Positions 41,322-50,420 of a stretch of 64,000 nucleotides of DNA are shown here, piece after piece. The first letter of the stretch is position 1. Each line of letters starts with the position of its first letter. This stretch comes from Paenibacillaceae bacterium (GTDB lineage Bacteria > Bacillota > Bacilli > Paenibacillales > Paenibacillaceae): assembly GCA_900766135.1 (NCBI GenBank), contig CAAFUF010000022.1, positions 11,242 to 75,241 on the forward strand. The letters run 5' to 3'. The notes beneath the pieces are model-generated. The model searched no databases. It worked only from the letters and a program-made list of their open reading frames with translations, and was not told where the DNA came from. A program made the position numbers and the translations under genes.

Positions 41322-42851
41322 ATGGATGCCAATACGTTCGTATTGTTTGGGGCAACCGGGGATTTGGCGAAACGCAAAATTTACCCTGCCCTGTTTAATT
41401 TGTTTTTGGATGGAAAGCTGCCGGTTGATTTTTCCGTGATCGGCTTGGGCCGCAGAGAATGGTCCGACGAGACCTTTAAGGCAAACATCGAGCGGTCTCT
41501 GCACAGCTTTTCGCGGCGGAAAGCCAGCGATGCGGAGGCCGTGAACCAATTCCTCGGCTTCTTCCGCTACCATGTGCTGAACGTCGACCGTAAGGAAGAC
41601 TATCAAAGCCTGCTGCAACGGGTCGAGGAACGCGAGCAAACCTTAGGGGTTGCCCCAAACCGGCTCTTCTATTTGTCGGTAGGCCCGGAGTTGTTCGAAA
41701 CGATCGCCGCCCATATTGAGGAAAGCGGGCTGGGCGATACGAAGGGCTGGAAGCGCCTCGTGATCGAAAAACCGTTCGGCCGCGATTTACCATCCGCCCG
41801 CGATTTCAACGCGCAGCTTAGCAAAGCATTTACCGAAGAGGAAATTTTCCGCATCGACCACTACCTTGGCAAGCCGATGGTGCAGAAGCTCCAGCTGCTG
41901 CAGCAGACGAATCCGGTGCTCCAGGCTTCCTGGAATAACCGTTATATCGCTAACGTGCAAATTACGGCCAGCGAAACCGTCGGCGTCGAAGAAAGAGCCG
42001 GTTATTACGACCATTCCGGGGCGTTGCGCGACATGTTCCAAAATCATATGCTGCAACTGTTAATGATGCTGGCCGCTCATCTGCCGAAAGGCGACGATTC
42101 GGAGCAAGTGCGCAATAAGAAGAAGCACGTCATGCAATCGCTCGAACCGCTGCTGCGTCAGGACGTCGCAACCCAAGTGGTTCGAGGCCAATATGCAAGC
42201 GGGTCGATTCAAGGGAAGCCGGTTGTTGGCTACAAGGACGAAGCCGGAATTCCGCAGGATTCCCGGAACGACACGTTTATGGCCGCCAAGCTGCAAATCG
42301 AAGACGATTTCTGGCGGGGGATTCCGTTTTACATCCGCACCGGCAAACGCATGAAGGAGAAAGCAACGCGCATCGTCATCGAGTTCCGGGAGCCGGTTAA
42401 GCAGGTCTCCGCGGCTAACAACGGCGCACCGAACTTGCTCGTGTTCGAAATCAGCCCGAACGAAGGCATTTACCTGCGCCTGAACACGGAAGGCGAAGCG
42501 CAGCGGCAGGATCTCACGAAGGTCTTGATCGGAGCTCACAAGAGCGGCAGCGAAGTGCCTGAAGCTTATGAGAATCTGATTTATGACGCACTCCGCGGCG
42601 ACTCTTCCTTCTTCGCGCATTGGGACGAAGTCGAGTTGTCCTGGAAATGGGTGCAGCCGATCCTGGACGCCTATGCAGCCAACGAGGTTCCATTGCACGA
42701 ATATCCGGCGGGCAGCTTCGGTCCGCAAGCCGCGCACGAGCTGCTGGCCAAAGACGGCTTCGAGTGGTGGTTCGACCAAGAGAGCGAAGCCGCATCCGAA
42801 GCGAAAAACGCCGGCACGCCTTCGGCCCAGGAACCGTTGTCCATCAAATAA
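41322..42851 (+). CDS. zwf: Glucose-6-phosphate 1-dehydrogenase
   Basis: A 509-aa enzyme that oxidises glucose-6-phosphate to 6-phosphogluconolactone, reducing NADP+. FGATGDLAKRKIYPALF is the N-terminal dinucleotide motif, and RIDHYLGKPMVQKL carries the active-site His-Lys signature. The acidic C-terminal tail (ESEAASEAKNAGTPSAQ) is longer than usual and probably disordered. First gene of zwf-tal-gnd. GAGAGGAGAG precedes the ATG. Confidence 0.97.
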   Translation: MDANTFVLFGATGDLAKRKIYPALFNLFLDGKLPVDFSVIGLGRREWSDETFKANIERSLHSFSRRKASDAEAVNQFLGFFRYHVLNVDRKEDYQSLLQRVEEREQTLGVAPNRLFYLSVGPELFETIAAHIEESGLGDTKGWKRLVIEKPFGRDLPSARDFNAQLSKAFTEEEIFRIDHYLGKPMVQKLQLLQQTNPVLQASWNNRYIANVQITASETVGVEERAGYYDHSGALRDMFQNHMLQLLMMLAAHLPKGDDSEQVRNKKKHVMQSLEPLLRQDVATQVVRGQYASGSIQGKPVVGYKDEAGIPQDSRNDTFMAAKLQIEDDFWRGIPFYIRTGKRMKEKATRIVIEFREPVKQVSAANNGAPNLLVFEISPNEGIYLRLNTEGEAQRQDLTKVLIGAHKSGSEVPEAYENLIYDALRGDSSFFAHWDEVELSWKWVQPILDAYAANEVPLHEYPAGSFGPQAAHELLAKDGFEWWFDQESEAASEAKNAGTPSAQEPLSIK

Positions 42852-42918
42852 CGGGGGATGACCGAGCTTTTTGCCCCGATATCTCAAATCTGTATTTTAC
42901 AAATTGGAGGGATTTGTG

Positions 42919-43581
42919 ATGAAGTTTTTTGTTGACACTGCGAATCTGGAAGACATTAAAAAGGCCCACAAAATCGGCGTCTTGTCCGGGGTAACGACCA
43001 ACCCTTCCCTGGTAGCCAAGGAAGGCGTCAAGTTCGAAGACCGCATCGCCGAAATCCTGCAGGCTGTCCCCGACGTCGAGTCCGTCTCGGCTGAAGTGAC
43101 GCCGGATGCGCTCACCGCCGAAGAGATGATTGCCCAAGCGGAAGAGTTGATCAAAATCAACAACCGTGACCCGCGTATCACGATCAAGCTGCCGATGACG
43201 CTGGCAGGCCTCGAAGCGACCAAATATCTGGCGCAAAAAGGCGTGAAGACGAACGTCACCTTGATCTTCACCGTCAACCAGGCTTTGCTGGCCGCCCGCT
43301 CCGGTGCGACGTACGTATCGCCGTTTCTCGGCCGCCTGGACGACATCTCGGAAGACGGCGTGCAGTTGGTGGCGAAAGTGGCTGAGTTGTTCCGGGTGCA
43401 TGGCCTGGACACGCAAATCATCGCAGCTTCCGTCCGCCATCCGGACCACGTCACCCGCGTGGCGCTAACCGGGGCGCACATCGCCACGATTCCGTCTGGC
43501 GTCATCGAGCAACTGGCCAAACATCCGCTTACGGATCAAGGGTTAGAGAAGTTCGCCGCCGACTGGAAGAAATCGCTCTAA
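42919..43581 (+). CDS. tal: Transaldolase, TalC/FSA-like
   Basis: A 220-aa small transaldolase (the single-domain type, as YwjH of Bacillus). FFVDTANLEDIKKA is the N-terminal motif, GVTTNPSLVAKEG follows, and the Schiff-base Lys is in TIKLPMT. It interconverts sedoheptulose-7-phosphate and glyceraldehyde-3-phosphate with erythrose-4-phosphate and fructose-6-phosphate. Start ATG 42919 with GGAGGG upstream; a longer frame is rejected. It sits between zwf and gnd. Confidence 0.93.
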   Translation: MKFFVDTANLEDIKKAHKIGVLSGVTTNPSLVAKEGVKFEDRIAEILQAVPDVESVSAEVTPDALTAEEMIAQAEELIKINNRDPRITIKLPMTLAGLEATKYLAQKGVKTNVTLIFTVNQALLAARSGATYVSPFLGRLDDISEDGVQLVAKVAELFRVHGLDTQIIAASVRHPDHVTRVALTGAHIATIPSGVIEQLAKHPLTDQGLEKFAADWKKSL

Positions 43582-43587
43582 GGGGTA

Positions 43588-43625
43588 GTTCAAAAGTCAT
43601 CTTTTGATCACGAAGCAAGTCATGA
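43588..43625. repeat. Solo end of the dispersed repeat, tal-gnd gap
   Basis: GTTCAAAAGTCATCTTTTGATCACGAAG-CAAGTCATGA matches the left 38 bp of copy 1. Only this end is present, between tal and gnd. Confidence 0.65.
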
Positions 43626-43668
43626 ATTAATAGAAAATATTCGCGGATAGGTTTGGAGGTAAATACGA

Positions 43669-45081
43669 ATGAAAAAACAACAAATCGGGGTCGTTGGCCT
43701 GGCCGTCATGGGCAAGAACCTCGCATTGAATATCGAAAGCAACGGTTTCTCCGTTGCCTTGTACAATCGTTCCGCCGAGAAAACCAAGGAATTGCTGGAA
43801 GAAGCACCGGGCAAAAATTTCGTCGGCACCTACAGCATCGAGGAATTCGTGCAGTCGCTGGAAACCCCGCGCAAAATTCTGATCATGGTGAAGGCCGGAA
43901 AACCGACCGACGACACGATCAACCAGCTTGTCCCTTATCTTGAGAAGGGCGACATCCTGATCGACGGCGGCAACGCCCACTTCCCGGATACGCAGCGCCG
44001 CAACAAGGAGCTGGAAGCCCAAGGCTTCCGCTATATCGGGGCCGGCGTGTCCGGCGGAGAAGAAGGCGCGCTGAAAGGCCCGGCCATTATGCCGGGCGGT
44101 CAGCGGGATGCCTATGAGCTGGTTGAGCCGATCCTTACGGCCATTTCTGCCAAAGTGAACGGCGATCCCTGCTCGACCTACATCGGCCCAGATGGCGCCG
44201 GCCATTACGTGAAGATGGTCCACAACGGGATCGAGTACGGCGACATGCAGCTGATCGGCGAAGCGTACCAGCTGCTGAAGGATGTGCTCGGGCTCGGCGT
44301 GGACGAACTGCATGATATCTTCACCGAGTGGAACAACGGCGAGCTGGACAGCTACCTGATCGAAATCACCGCCGACATCTTCGGCAAGAAGGACCCGGCC
44401 ACCGGTAAACCGATGGTGGACATCATCCTCGACGCCGCGGGCCAGAAAGGCACCGGCAAATGGACCAGCCAAAGCGCCCTCGATCTGGGCGTACCGCTGT
44501 CCATCATCACCGAGTCGGTATTCGCGCGCTTCATCTCCGCGATGAAGGCCGAGCGCGTTGCCGCCAGCAAACGGCTGAGCGGTCCGGCCACCCGGCCGTA
44601 TGAAGGCGATAAGCAGGCATTCATCGAAGCCGTCCGCAAGGCGCTTTACGCCAGCAAAATCGCGTCGTACGCCCAAGGCTTCGCGCAAATGCGGCTCGCT
44701 TCGGAGGAATACGGATGGGATCTGAATTATGGCGCGATCGCGATGATTTTCCGCGGCGGCTGCATCATTCGCGCCCGCTTCCTGCAGAACATCAAGGATG
44801 CTTACGACCGCGATCCGGAGCTCAAAAACCTGCTGCTGGACGATTACTTCAAAGACGTCGTGAAGAACTACCAGGAGGCCTGGAGACAAGTCATTGCCAC
44901 CGCCGTCACCCGCGGCATACCGGTACCGGCCTTCTCCTCCGCTTTGGCGTACTACGACAGCTACCGCTCCGAGCGGCTGCCGGCCAACCTGCTGCAAGCG
45001 CAACGCGACTACTTCGGTGCCCATACGTTCGAACGCGTCGACCAAGAAGGTACCTTCCATTTTCAATGGTTCGATAAATAA
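43669..45081 (+). CDS. gnd: 6-Phosphogluconate dehydrogenase, decarboxylating
   Basis: A 470-aa enzyme giving ribulose-5-phosphate, CO2 and NADPH. GVVGLAVMGKNLALNI is the nucleotide-binding loop, and the catalytic Lys and Asn are in GAGHYVKMVHNGIEYGDMQ. The length is that of the dimeric long form. It completes the oxidative pentose phosphate set with zwf and tal, in the same direction. A terminator follows. Confidence 0.97.
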   Translation: MKKQQIGVVGLAVMGKNLALNIESNGFSVALYNRSAEKTKELLEEAPGKNFVGTYSIEEFVQSLETPRKILIMVKAGKPTDDTINQLVPYLEKGDILIDGGNAHFPDTQRRNKELEAQGFRYIGAGVSGGEEGALKGPAIMPGGQRDAYELVEPILTAISAKVNGDPCSTYIGPDGAGHYVKMVHNGIEYGDMQLIGEAYQLLKDVLGLGVDELHDIFTEWNNGELDSYLIEITADIFGKKDPATGKPMVDIILDAAGQKGTGKWTSQSALDLGVPLSIITESVFARFISAMKAERVAASKRLSGPATRPYEGDKQAFIEAVRKALYASKIASYAQGFAQMRLASEEYGWDLNYGAIAMIFRGGCIIRARFLQNIKDAYDRDPELKNLLLDDYFKDVVKNYQEAWRQVIATAVTRGIPVPAFSSALAYYDSYRSERLPANLLQAQRDYFGAHTFERVDQEGTFHFQWFDK

Positions 45082-45097
45082 TATGGAAACCATATTA

Positions 45098-45127
45098 AGC
45101 CGCGAGGGTTCGCCTCGCGGCTTCTTT
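45098..45127 (+). terminator. Terminator of zwf-tal-gnd
   Basis: AAGCCGCGAGG and CCTCGCGGCTT form a perfect stem with a GTTCG loop, then CTTTATG. It lies between gnd and the convergent MFS gene. Confidence 0.85.
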
Positions 45128-46535
45128 ATGCGTTTCTTTTATGGGTGAGAAACAAGCCCGGGATAAAGATCAGGATGAGGACGAAGGTTGAAACGAAAAA
45201 TCCTGCGTGGTACCCTATCAAGCCATTCGCGACCGTGGGTTGCAAGCCTTGAACAACCGTTGCGACTACGGTTGCGATCACAGCGGAACCAAAGCTTGCG
45301 CCCAGGTTCTCGATGATGTTGATTCCGACGCCTGCTTCCGGTAGCTGATGATCGTCCAGCCCCGTATACGCGTCACTCGTCAGAGGAAGATTGATCCCCC
45401 CCACGCTGGTCCCCCGAACAAACAGGACGAGGGAAATCCAAACCATGCTGGTTCGATCGGTGATGAAGATCAGCGGAATGGACCCGATCAGCGAAAGTAC
45501 CAGACTGAACATCACCACGTATTTCGCGCCGATCCGATCGATCATTTTGCCGATCAGCGGCCGGGTCACGAGCATCCCGAGGCCTTGGGGTATTAACGCC
45601 AGCGCCGCTTCGATCGCCGTGAAATGCCGGAAGTGTTGAAAGAACAAAGGCAAGATCAGCATCGGCCCCATGATGGCCATATTCGCCAGGAACAATCCGA
45701 CGCTGGATGCCAGAAAACTCCGATGCGCAAACAGGTTCATGGGGAGCACGGTCTGATTCTTCATGGAGCGGTTATACGCGAAGTAAGAGGCGGCTAAAGC
45801 AAGGCCGATGCCCACCCATAACAACGTCTCGGGATTGTTAAACGAGGCATGATCCGCTGCCTTCGTAATTCCGTAGATCAACGCCGCGCTCATCAGAGAC
45901 AAGCAGGCAATCCCCAACACATCGAGTTTGCTGCCTTTGTTGAACGGCTCAAAGTCCGGGATTCTTCGCATCATCAGCGGAGCGGCGACCAGAACGATCA
46001 ACACATTGATGAAGAAAATCCAATGCCAAGAGGCACCTTGGACGATGAAGCCCCCGAGGACGGGTCCCAAGATCGGGCCCAAAATCATCGGCGTGCTGAC
46101 GATGGCCATCACTCTCCCCAGATAGTCCGGCCCCGCGGTTTTGACCAGAAGCGTGAACATCAGCGTGGTAATGATCCCGGCGCTAAATCCTTGCAGCAAG
46201 CGAAAAAGAATGAAGCTGAAGATATTCCAACTGAAGCCGACGAAGACCGATATGACGCCAAAGGCGACGACGGCGCCGATAAAGATCTTCTTCCCGTTAA
46301 ATTGGTTCATCAGCCAGCCGGAGATCGGAACCGCCATGGCAAGAGCTAACACATAACCCGTGATGGACCACTGGATGATATCCAGCGTCGTATGGAAATC
46401 CTGGATGAGGACATCAATCGCGATGTTCACCATCGTGGAGTCAAGCATGGGGGCAATAGCTCCTAGGGCAATCGCCCAGGCGGCCACGAGGATTTCTTTA
46501 GGTAACTCTCTTTCTTTTCCTATGACGTTCTCCAT
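45126..46535 (-). CDS. MFS drug:H+ antiporter, DHA2 (14-helix) type
   Basis: A 469-aa transporter with 14 predicted helices. Motif A-like GWLMNQFNGKKIF and the DHA2 motif GPILGPVLGGFIV are visible, which places it in the EmrB/QacA subfamily exporting hydrophobic or cationic compounds. The ATG at 46535 is chosen for GGAGAGGAG upstream; an upstream frame would run through the operators. It has its own promoter flanked by two 18-bp operators and lies downstream of a marR gene, so repression by that MarR is likely. Substrate unknown. Confidence 0.9.
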   Translation of the reverse strand: MENVIGKERELPKEILVAAWAIALGAIAPMLDSTMVNIAIDVLIQDFHTTLDIIQWSITGYVLALAMAVPISGWLMNQFNGKKIFIGAVVAFGVISVFVGFSWNIFSFILFRLLQGFSAGIITTLMFTLLVKTAGPDYLGRVMAIVSTPMILGPILGPVLGGFIVQGASWHWIFFINVLIVLVAAPLMMRRIPDFEPFNKGSKLDVLGIACLSLMSAALIYGITKAADHASFNNPETLLWVGIGLALAASYFAYNRSMKNQTVLPMNLFAHRSFLASSVGLFLANMAIMGPMLILPLFFQHFRHFTAIEAALALIPQGLGMLVTRPLIGKMIDRIGAKYVVMFSLVLSLIGSIPLIFITDRTSMVWISLVLFVRGTSVGGINLPLTSDAYTGLDDHQLPEAGVGINIIENLGASFGSAVIATVVATVVQGLQPTVANGLIGYHAGFFVSTFVLILIFIPGLFLTHKRNA

Positions 46536-46562
46536 GATATTCTCCTCTCCGAAGTCATCTTT

Positions 46563-46613
46563 TTGTTTCCTTGTCAACAAAAAGATAACGTACTATTGTT
46601 TCCTTGTCAACAA
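46563..46613 (-). promoter_or_regulatory. Promoter and twin 18-bp operators of the MFS gene
   Basis: TTGTTTCCTTGTCAACAA occurs identically at 46563-46580 and 46596-46613, a 33-bp period (three helical turns), with TTGTT/AACAA half-sites. On the minus strand TTGACA (46610-46605) lies inside the upstream copy and TATCTT (46587-46582) follows after 17 bp; the other copy covers the start site. Repression by the adjacent MarR fits this layout. Confidence 0.85.
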
Positions 46614-46619
46614 AATAAT

Positions 46620-46656
46620 TCTAAAAAAACAGCCCCTCCCCGGTAGGAGTGGACTG
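46620..46656 (-). terminator. Terminator after the MFS-linked marR gene
   Basis: CAGTCCACTCC and GGGGAGGGGCTG pair on the minus strand with wobbles, followed by TTTTTTTAG. It separates marR from the MFS promoter. Confidence 0.75.
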
Positions 46657-46668
46657 CCTGCGTTATCC

Positions 46669-47163
46669 CTATTCTGAATGTGAAGCGCTTCTGAATTCGT
46701 TCAGCACGATCCCTTGCTTCTTGATTTCCACGTCCAAATGCCGACTGTACTGTTCCATAAAGCGCAGCATCTGATCGAATTGCTCCTCGGTGACCTGATC
46801 GAATACGGCTTTATCCCGCTCTTGAAACTCCTTGTGCAGCTCCTCATGAATATCATAAATTTCTTGCCCCTGCCCGGTCAGCCGAAAGTAGATTTCTTTC
46901 TTGTTGTCCGCCTTCTGGTAGCTTTCAATCAGGCCTTTTTCGATCAACTTCCTCGTTAACTTCGTGATGGCGCCTCTCGTCATATAAAGAGACTCGGCAA
47001 GCCGGGTCACGTTGGGGTCCGCATGCTTACCGATCGATTCGATACAATGGACTTCGGATGGCTTGACCCCTTTCAGTTGGTCTTCCATCTTCATCTTATT
47101 AAGCCAGACCATCTTGTTAAATAAATCCCGGAACTCTTGGATGACCTGTTCCTGCTTGTTCAT
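46669..47163 (-). CDS. MarR-family transcriptional regulator (MFS-linked)
   Basis: A 164-aa winged-helix regulator. The DNA-binding part is PNVTRLAESLYMTRGAITKLTRKLIEKGLIE, with the wing NKKEIYFRLTGQG. Start ATG 47163 with GGAGG 7 nt upstream. It lies directly upstream of the MFS pump on the same strand, but each has its own signals. It is probably the repressor that binds the twin 18-bp sites; effector unknown. Confidence 0.9.
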   Translation of the reverse strand: MNKQEQVIQEFRDLFNKMVWLNKMKMEDQLKGVKPSEVHCIESIGKHADPNVTRLAESLYMTRGAITKLTRKLIEKGLIESYQKADNKKEIYFRLTGQGQEIYDIHEELHKEFQERDKAVFDQVTEEQFDQMLRFMEQYSRHLDVEIKKQGIVLNEFRSASHSE

Positions 47164-47312
47164 CGCCTGTCCTCCCGCCCGTTGGTGCACTACCCCTATT
47201 ATAGAGAATTCTGCGGGACGTTCCAAGAGATAGGCCTCACATCTAAAAGGAGGAACTCGGCCGTTCGATGTCGAAACCTACTCTAGCATACTAGACCCGA
47301 GGTGAATTCAGC

Positions 47313-47987
47313 TTGACGATCTTACAAAACGATTGGGCCCCATTTCTGGAACCCGAGTTCGAGAAACCGTACTATTTGCAGCTCCGCCAGTTTCTGGCGA
47401 ACGAATATCGCACCAAAACGATCTATCCCGATATGTACGATATTTTCAACGCGCTGCATTATACCTCCTTCGCCGACACCAAAGTGGTGATCCTCGGCCA
47501 GGACCCTTACCACGGACCGGGACAGGCGCATGGGCTCAGCTTTTCCGTGAAACCGGGCGTCAAAGCCCCGCCTTCCCTGCAAAACATGTTCAAAGAACTG
47601 CGGGACGATTCGGGTTGCCGCATTCCCAACAACGGCTATCTGGTTCCATGGGCAAAACAAGGGGTACTGCTGCTCAACACCGTGCTGACCGTGCAGGCCG
47701 ATACTCCCAATTCCCATAAGGACATGGGCTGGGAATCGTTCACCGACAAGGTGATCGAAACGTTAAACGAGAAGCATGACCCGGTCGTGTTCCTGCTGTG
47801 GGGCAGCCATGCCCAGAAAAAAGCGGCCCTCATCACGAACCGCGAGCATCATTTGATCAAGTCGCCACACCCCAGCCCTTTGTCGGCCCATCGGGGATTC
47901 CTGGGCAGCAAGCCGTTTTCGCGGGCCAATCAATTTTTGCGCTCCAAAGGATTGGCCGAAATCGACTGGCAGATTCCCGATTTGTGA
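47313..47987 (+). CDS. ung: Uracil-DNA glycosylase
   Basis: A 224-aa family 1 UDG that removes uracil from DNA. The water-activating motif is GQDPYHGPGQAHGLSFS (catalytic Asp), and the DNA-intercalation loop is HPSPLSAHRGFLGSKPFS. The start is TTG at 47313, with GAGGTGAA upstream; no ATG fits. It is divergent from the marR gene. Confidence 0.95.
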   Translation: MTILQNDWAPFLEPEFEKPYYLQLRQFLANEYRTKTIYPDMYDIFNALHYTSFADTKVVILGQDPYHGPGQAHGLSFSVKPGVKAPPSLQNMFKELRDDSGCRIPNNGYLVPWAKQGVLLLNTVLTVQADTPNSHKDMGWESFTDKVIETLNEKHDPVVFLLWGSHAQKKAALITNREHHLIKSPHPSPLSAHRGFLGSKPFSRANQFLRSKGLAEIDWQIPDL

Positions 47988-48020
47988 TCGGATCGCCATA
48001 GAAAGGCAAATCGCTCAAAC

Positions 48021-48815
48021 TCAAACGATGCTTCTAACCAATCCCCCGTCGATCCGCAGCGCAGCCCCATTGATCGCCGAAGATAGCGGGCTGCTGATAT
48101 AGGTGACGAAATGGGCGATTTCCTCCGGCCGGATCAGGCGCTGGATGATGGAGGTCGGCCGGTTTTCGGCCATGAATTTCCTCTCCGCCGCTTCGATTGT
48201 CAGCCGCTCGTTCGGATAGAGCGTATTCAGCATCGTCTCAACCCCCTCCGTCAACGTCGAGCCGGGCATGACCGTATTGACCGTGACGGCGGTTCCTTTC
48301 GTCAGCTCCGCCAAGCTGCGGGACAACGACAGCTGCATCGTTTTCGTGGCGCTGTAATGCGCCATTTCCAGCGACGGCATGACCGCCGCCTCGCTGGCGA
48401 TAAAGATGATCCGGCCCGTTTGCTTCTCTAGCATCCGCTGCAAATATCCGCGAGCTAGCCGCACCCCGCTCATCACGTTGACTTCAAAAAACCGGAACCA
48501 TTCCTCGTCGGGAATGCCGAAGAACTCGGCCGGTTCGAAGATGCCAAGATTGTTGATCAAGATGTCCAGGTCCGGGTGTTCTTCCATCACCTTGCGGCAG
48601 CCTTCCTCCGTGCCGAGGTCGGCGGCCGCCGGCTTCAGGACGGCTTCCGGCTGCTGCGCCCGGATTTCCGCGATCGCCTGCTCGACCTTCTCCGCGCTCC
48701 GGCCATTGACGATCACCGTTGCCCCTTCCGCCGCCAGCGAGGCGGCAATCGCTTTGCCGATGCCAGCCGTGGAACCGGTGACAAGCGCGATCTTCCCTTT
48801 CAATTGCAAATCCAT
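48021..48815 (-). CDS. Short-chain dehydrogenase/reductase
   Basis: A 264-aa classical SDR. VTGSTAGIGKAIA is the dinucleotide-binding motif, NNLGIFEP follows, and the catalytic Tyr-Lys pair is in YSATK with Ser in FIASEA. The C-terminal SAINGAALRIDGGLVRS is typical. Substrate and cofactor preference are unclear. Start ATG 48815 with GGGGGGATCC upstream. Confidence 0.9.
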   Translation of the reverse strand: MDLQLKGKIALVTGSTAGIGKAIAASLAAEGATVIVNGRSAEKVEQAIAEIRAQQPEAVLKPAAADLGTEEGCRKVMEEHPDLDILINNLGIFEPAEFFGIPDEEWFRFFEVNVMSGVRLARGYLQRMLEKQTGRIIFIASEAAVMPSLEMAHYSATKTMQLSLSRSLAELTKGTAVTVNTVMPGSTLTEGVETMLNTLYPNERLTIEAAERKFMAENRPTSIIQRLIRPEEIAHFVTYISSPLSSAINGAALRIDGGLVRSIV

Positions 48816-48966
48816 GTTGGATCCCCCCATAACAACACTGATATTTTTGACCCGTTATGTTATTATGCACCCGATAACCCTAGAATTAACAGTACGCACT
48901 TTCCGGTAACCTAGGTACCCCGAGGTACCTTAGAAATGCAGCGCTCGGAGAATGGGGGGAGCTAGG

Positions 48967-49497
48967 ATGAAGCATTGGGCCAATGGCCTGACCCTAAGCC
49001 GCATGGTCCTGTCTTGCATCTTGATCTTCGTACTGAACCAACCTGCGGTATTTATCATCATCTATACGATTGCCGGAATGACCGATGTGCTGGACGGAAG
49101 GATTGCGCGCCGAACGAATACGGTCAGTTCCTTAGGGGCCAAGCTGGATTCAATGGCCGACCTGCTGATGTTCGGGGTGGTGACCTTCGCGCTTACCCGA
49201 TGGGCGGGAGAAGGAATGAGGTTCGTCTGGCCGTATCTTGCCGGTGCCATCGCCATTCGCGTGACATCCGCAGTTTATGCGGCCTGTAAATTTCGCACCG
49301 TTGCGATGATCCATACCTGGAGCAACAAAATCACCGGGGTGCTCGTTTTCGCCGCCCCTTGGCTCATGCTCGCAAAGGGAAACCATCCGTGGATTCTTAT
49401 CGTTTTGTGCATCGTCTCCGCGGCGAGCGCCACGGAAGAACTGCTGATTCACCTGACCTCAAGGGAGCTTGACGTAAACCGCAAAAGCTGGTTTTGA
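48967..49497 (+). CDS. CDP-alcohol phosphatidyltransferase
   Basis: A 176-aa membrane enzyme with the CDP-alcohol motif in full: D-V-L-DG-RI-AR...G-AKL-D-SMA-D (TDVLDGRIARR...GAKLDSMAD). The family makes phosphatidylglycerophosphate, phosphatidylserine or cardiolipin. This one does not clearly match PgsA or PssA; small Firmicute paralogues of this size are common. GGGGGGAG precedes the ATG at 48967. Confidence 0.88.
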   Translation: MKHWANGLTLSRMVLSCILIFVLNQPAVFIIIYTIAGMTDVLDGRIARRTNTVSSLGAKLDSMADLLMFGVVTFALTRWAGEGMRFVWPYLAGAIAIRVTSAVYAACKFRTVAMIHTWSNKITGVLVFAAPWLMLAKGNHPWILIVLCIVSAASATEELLIHLTSRELDVNRKSWF

Positions 49498-49544
49498 GCG
49501 GTACGCTCCGGGCGGGCAAAGCCTGATTGACCGATATCGCGGAG

Positions 49545-50111
49545 TTATTTCGGCGTTTCCATGTCTTCGGCCAGGGAGATCAGCTTACTCACCGTTTTCC
49601 AGTTACGCACCGTAGCATAGGCGTCCAATTTCTGCAGGTGCGCGGCCAGCTTGGAATTCCGGACGCTTTCTTTAAACAGCAAGTAGACCTCCCTGCCCGA
49701 TGCGCGAAACAGCTCCTGCTCATTAGCATAGGCAGCAAAGCGCTTCAGCGCTTCAACTGTCGGCTTACTCCGCAAAAAGGCGACATACAGGCTTTCTCCT
49801 GCCGATGCCGCTTCCGCCGCGGCGATTTCTTCTGCCGTAAACGGGCAGTTCCCCGCCGTCGCCCGCAGCTCTGCCGCCGTACGAAGCACGACCGGGATGT
49901 CCAGTTGAAAATCGCGGCGGATCACTTCCTCCATCCGCAAACCCAGCGTCCCTTCCTCCTCTTCCGAAGCAAACAGGATGTTGCCGCTTTGGATATAGGT
50001 CTGAACCTCGTTGAACCCCTGTTCGGTCAGAGCCTGTTTGAGCTCCGCCATTTTGATCCTATTTTTGCCGCCAACGTTAATCCCCCGCAGCAGCGCGATC
50101 CGGATGGTCAT
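49545..50111 (-). CDS. DUF1697 protein
   Basis: A 188-aa protein of DUF1697: TIRIALLRGINVGGKNRIKM, then EVQTYIQSGNILFAS and a C-terminal KLDAYATVRNWKT. A cytoplasmic ferredoxin-like duplicate fold is known for the family, with no proven activity. The ATG at 50111 has GGAGGCG 8 nt upstream; the ATG two codons earlier is too close to it. A palindromic operator overlaps the predicted -10 box. Confidence 0.85.
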   Translation of the reverse strand: MTIRIALLRGINVGGKNRIKMAELKQALTEQGFNEVQTYIQSGNILFASEEEEGTLGLRMEEVIRRDFQLDIPVVLRTAAELRATAGNCPFTAEEIAAAEAASAGESLYVAFLRSKPTVEALKRFAAYANEQELFRASGREVYLLFKESVRNSKLAAHLQKLDAYATVRNWKTVSKLISLAEDMETPK

Positions 50112-50161
50112 CCCCATCGCCTCCTTTTTTAAAATCCCTTATTCGCCGTCCATTTCCCCGC

Positions 50162-50192
50162 AAGTTGTACAACTTACACTTAGTCAGGTCAA
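50162..50192 (-). promoter_or_regulatory. Promoter and palindromic operator of the DUF1697 gene
   Basis: On the minus strand TTGACC (50192-50187), 17 bp, TACAAC (50169-50164). The perfect 14-bp palindrome AAGTTGTACAACTT (50162-50175) overlaps the -10 box, so an unknown repressor probably blocks it. The rest of 50193-50420 shows nothing I recognise. Confidence 0.65.
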
Positions 50193-50420
50193 CACTCGCT
50201 GTCCGGAAGCTTTGCACAATTATCCCGCTTGATCAGGTAACAGGGAAACCAACAAGCCTCGGGGAAAGGGAAGGTGGATAAAATAGATCGGTTCGAAATC
50301 ATGAGACGGACATCCTGAGACCTTGCACAATGCCTCCGTAGCCAGCATTGCGGTCGATTGGCCTGAGATTTGACGAACGAGGCAGACCAAGGGGGCGAAC
50401 TGTCCCATGCGCATTTACGC

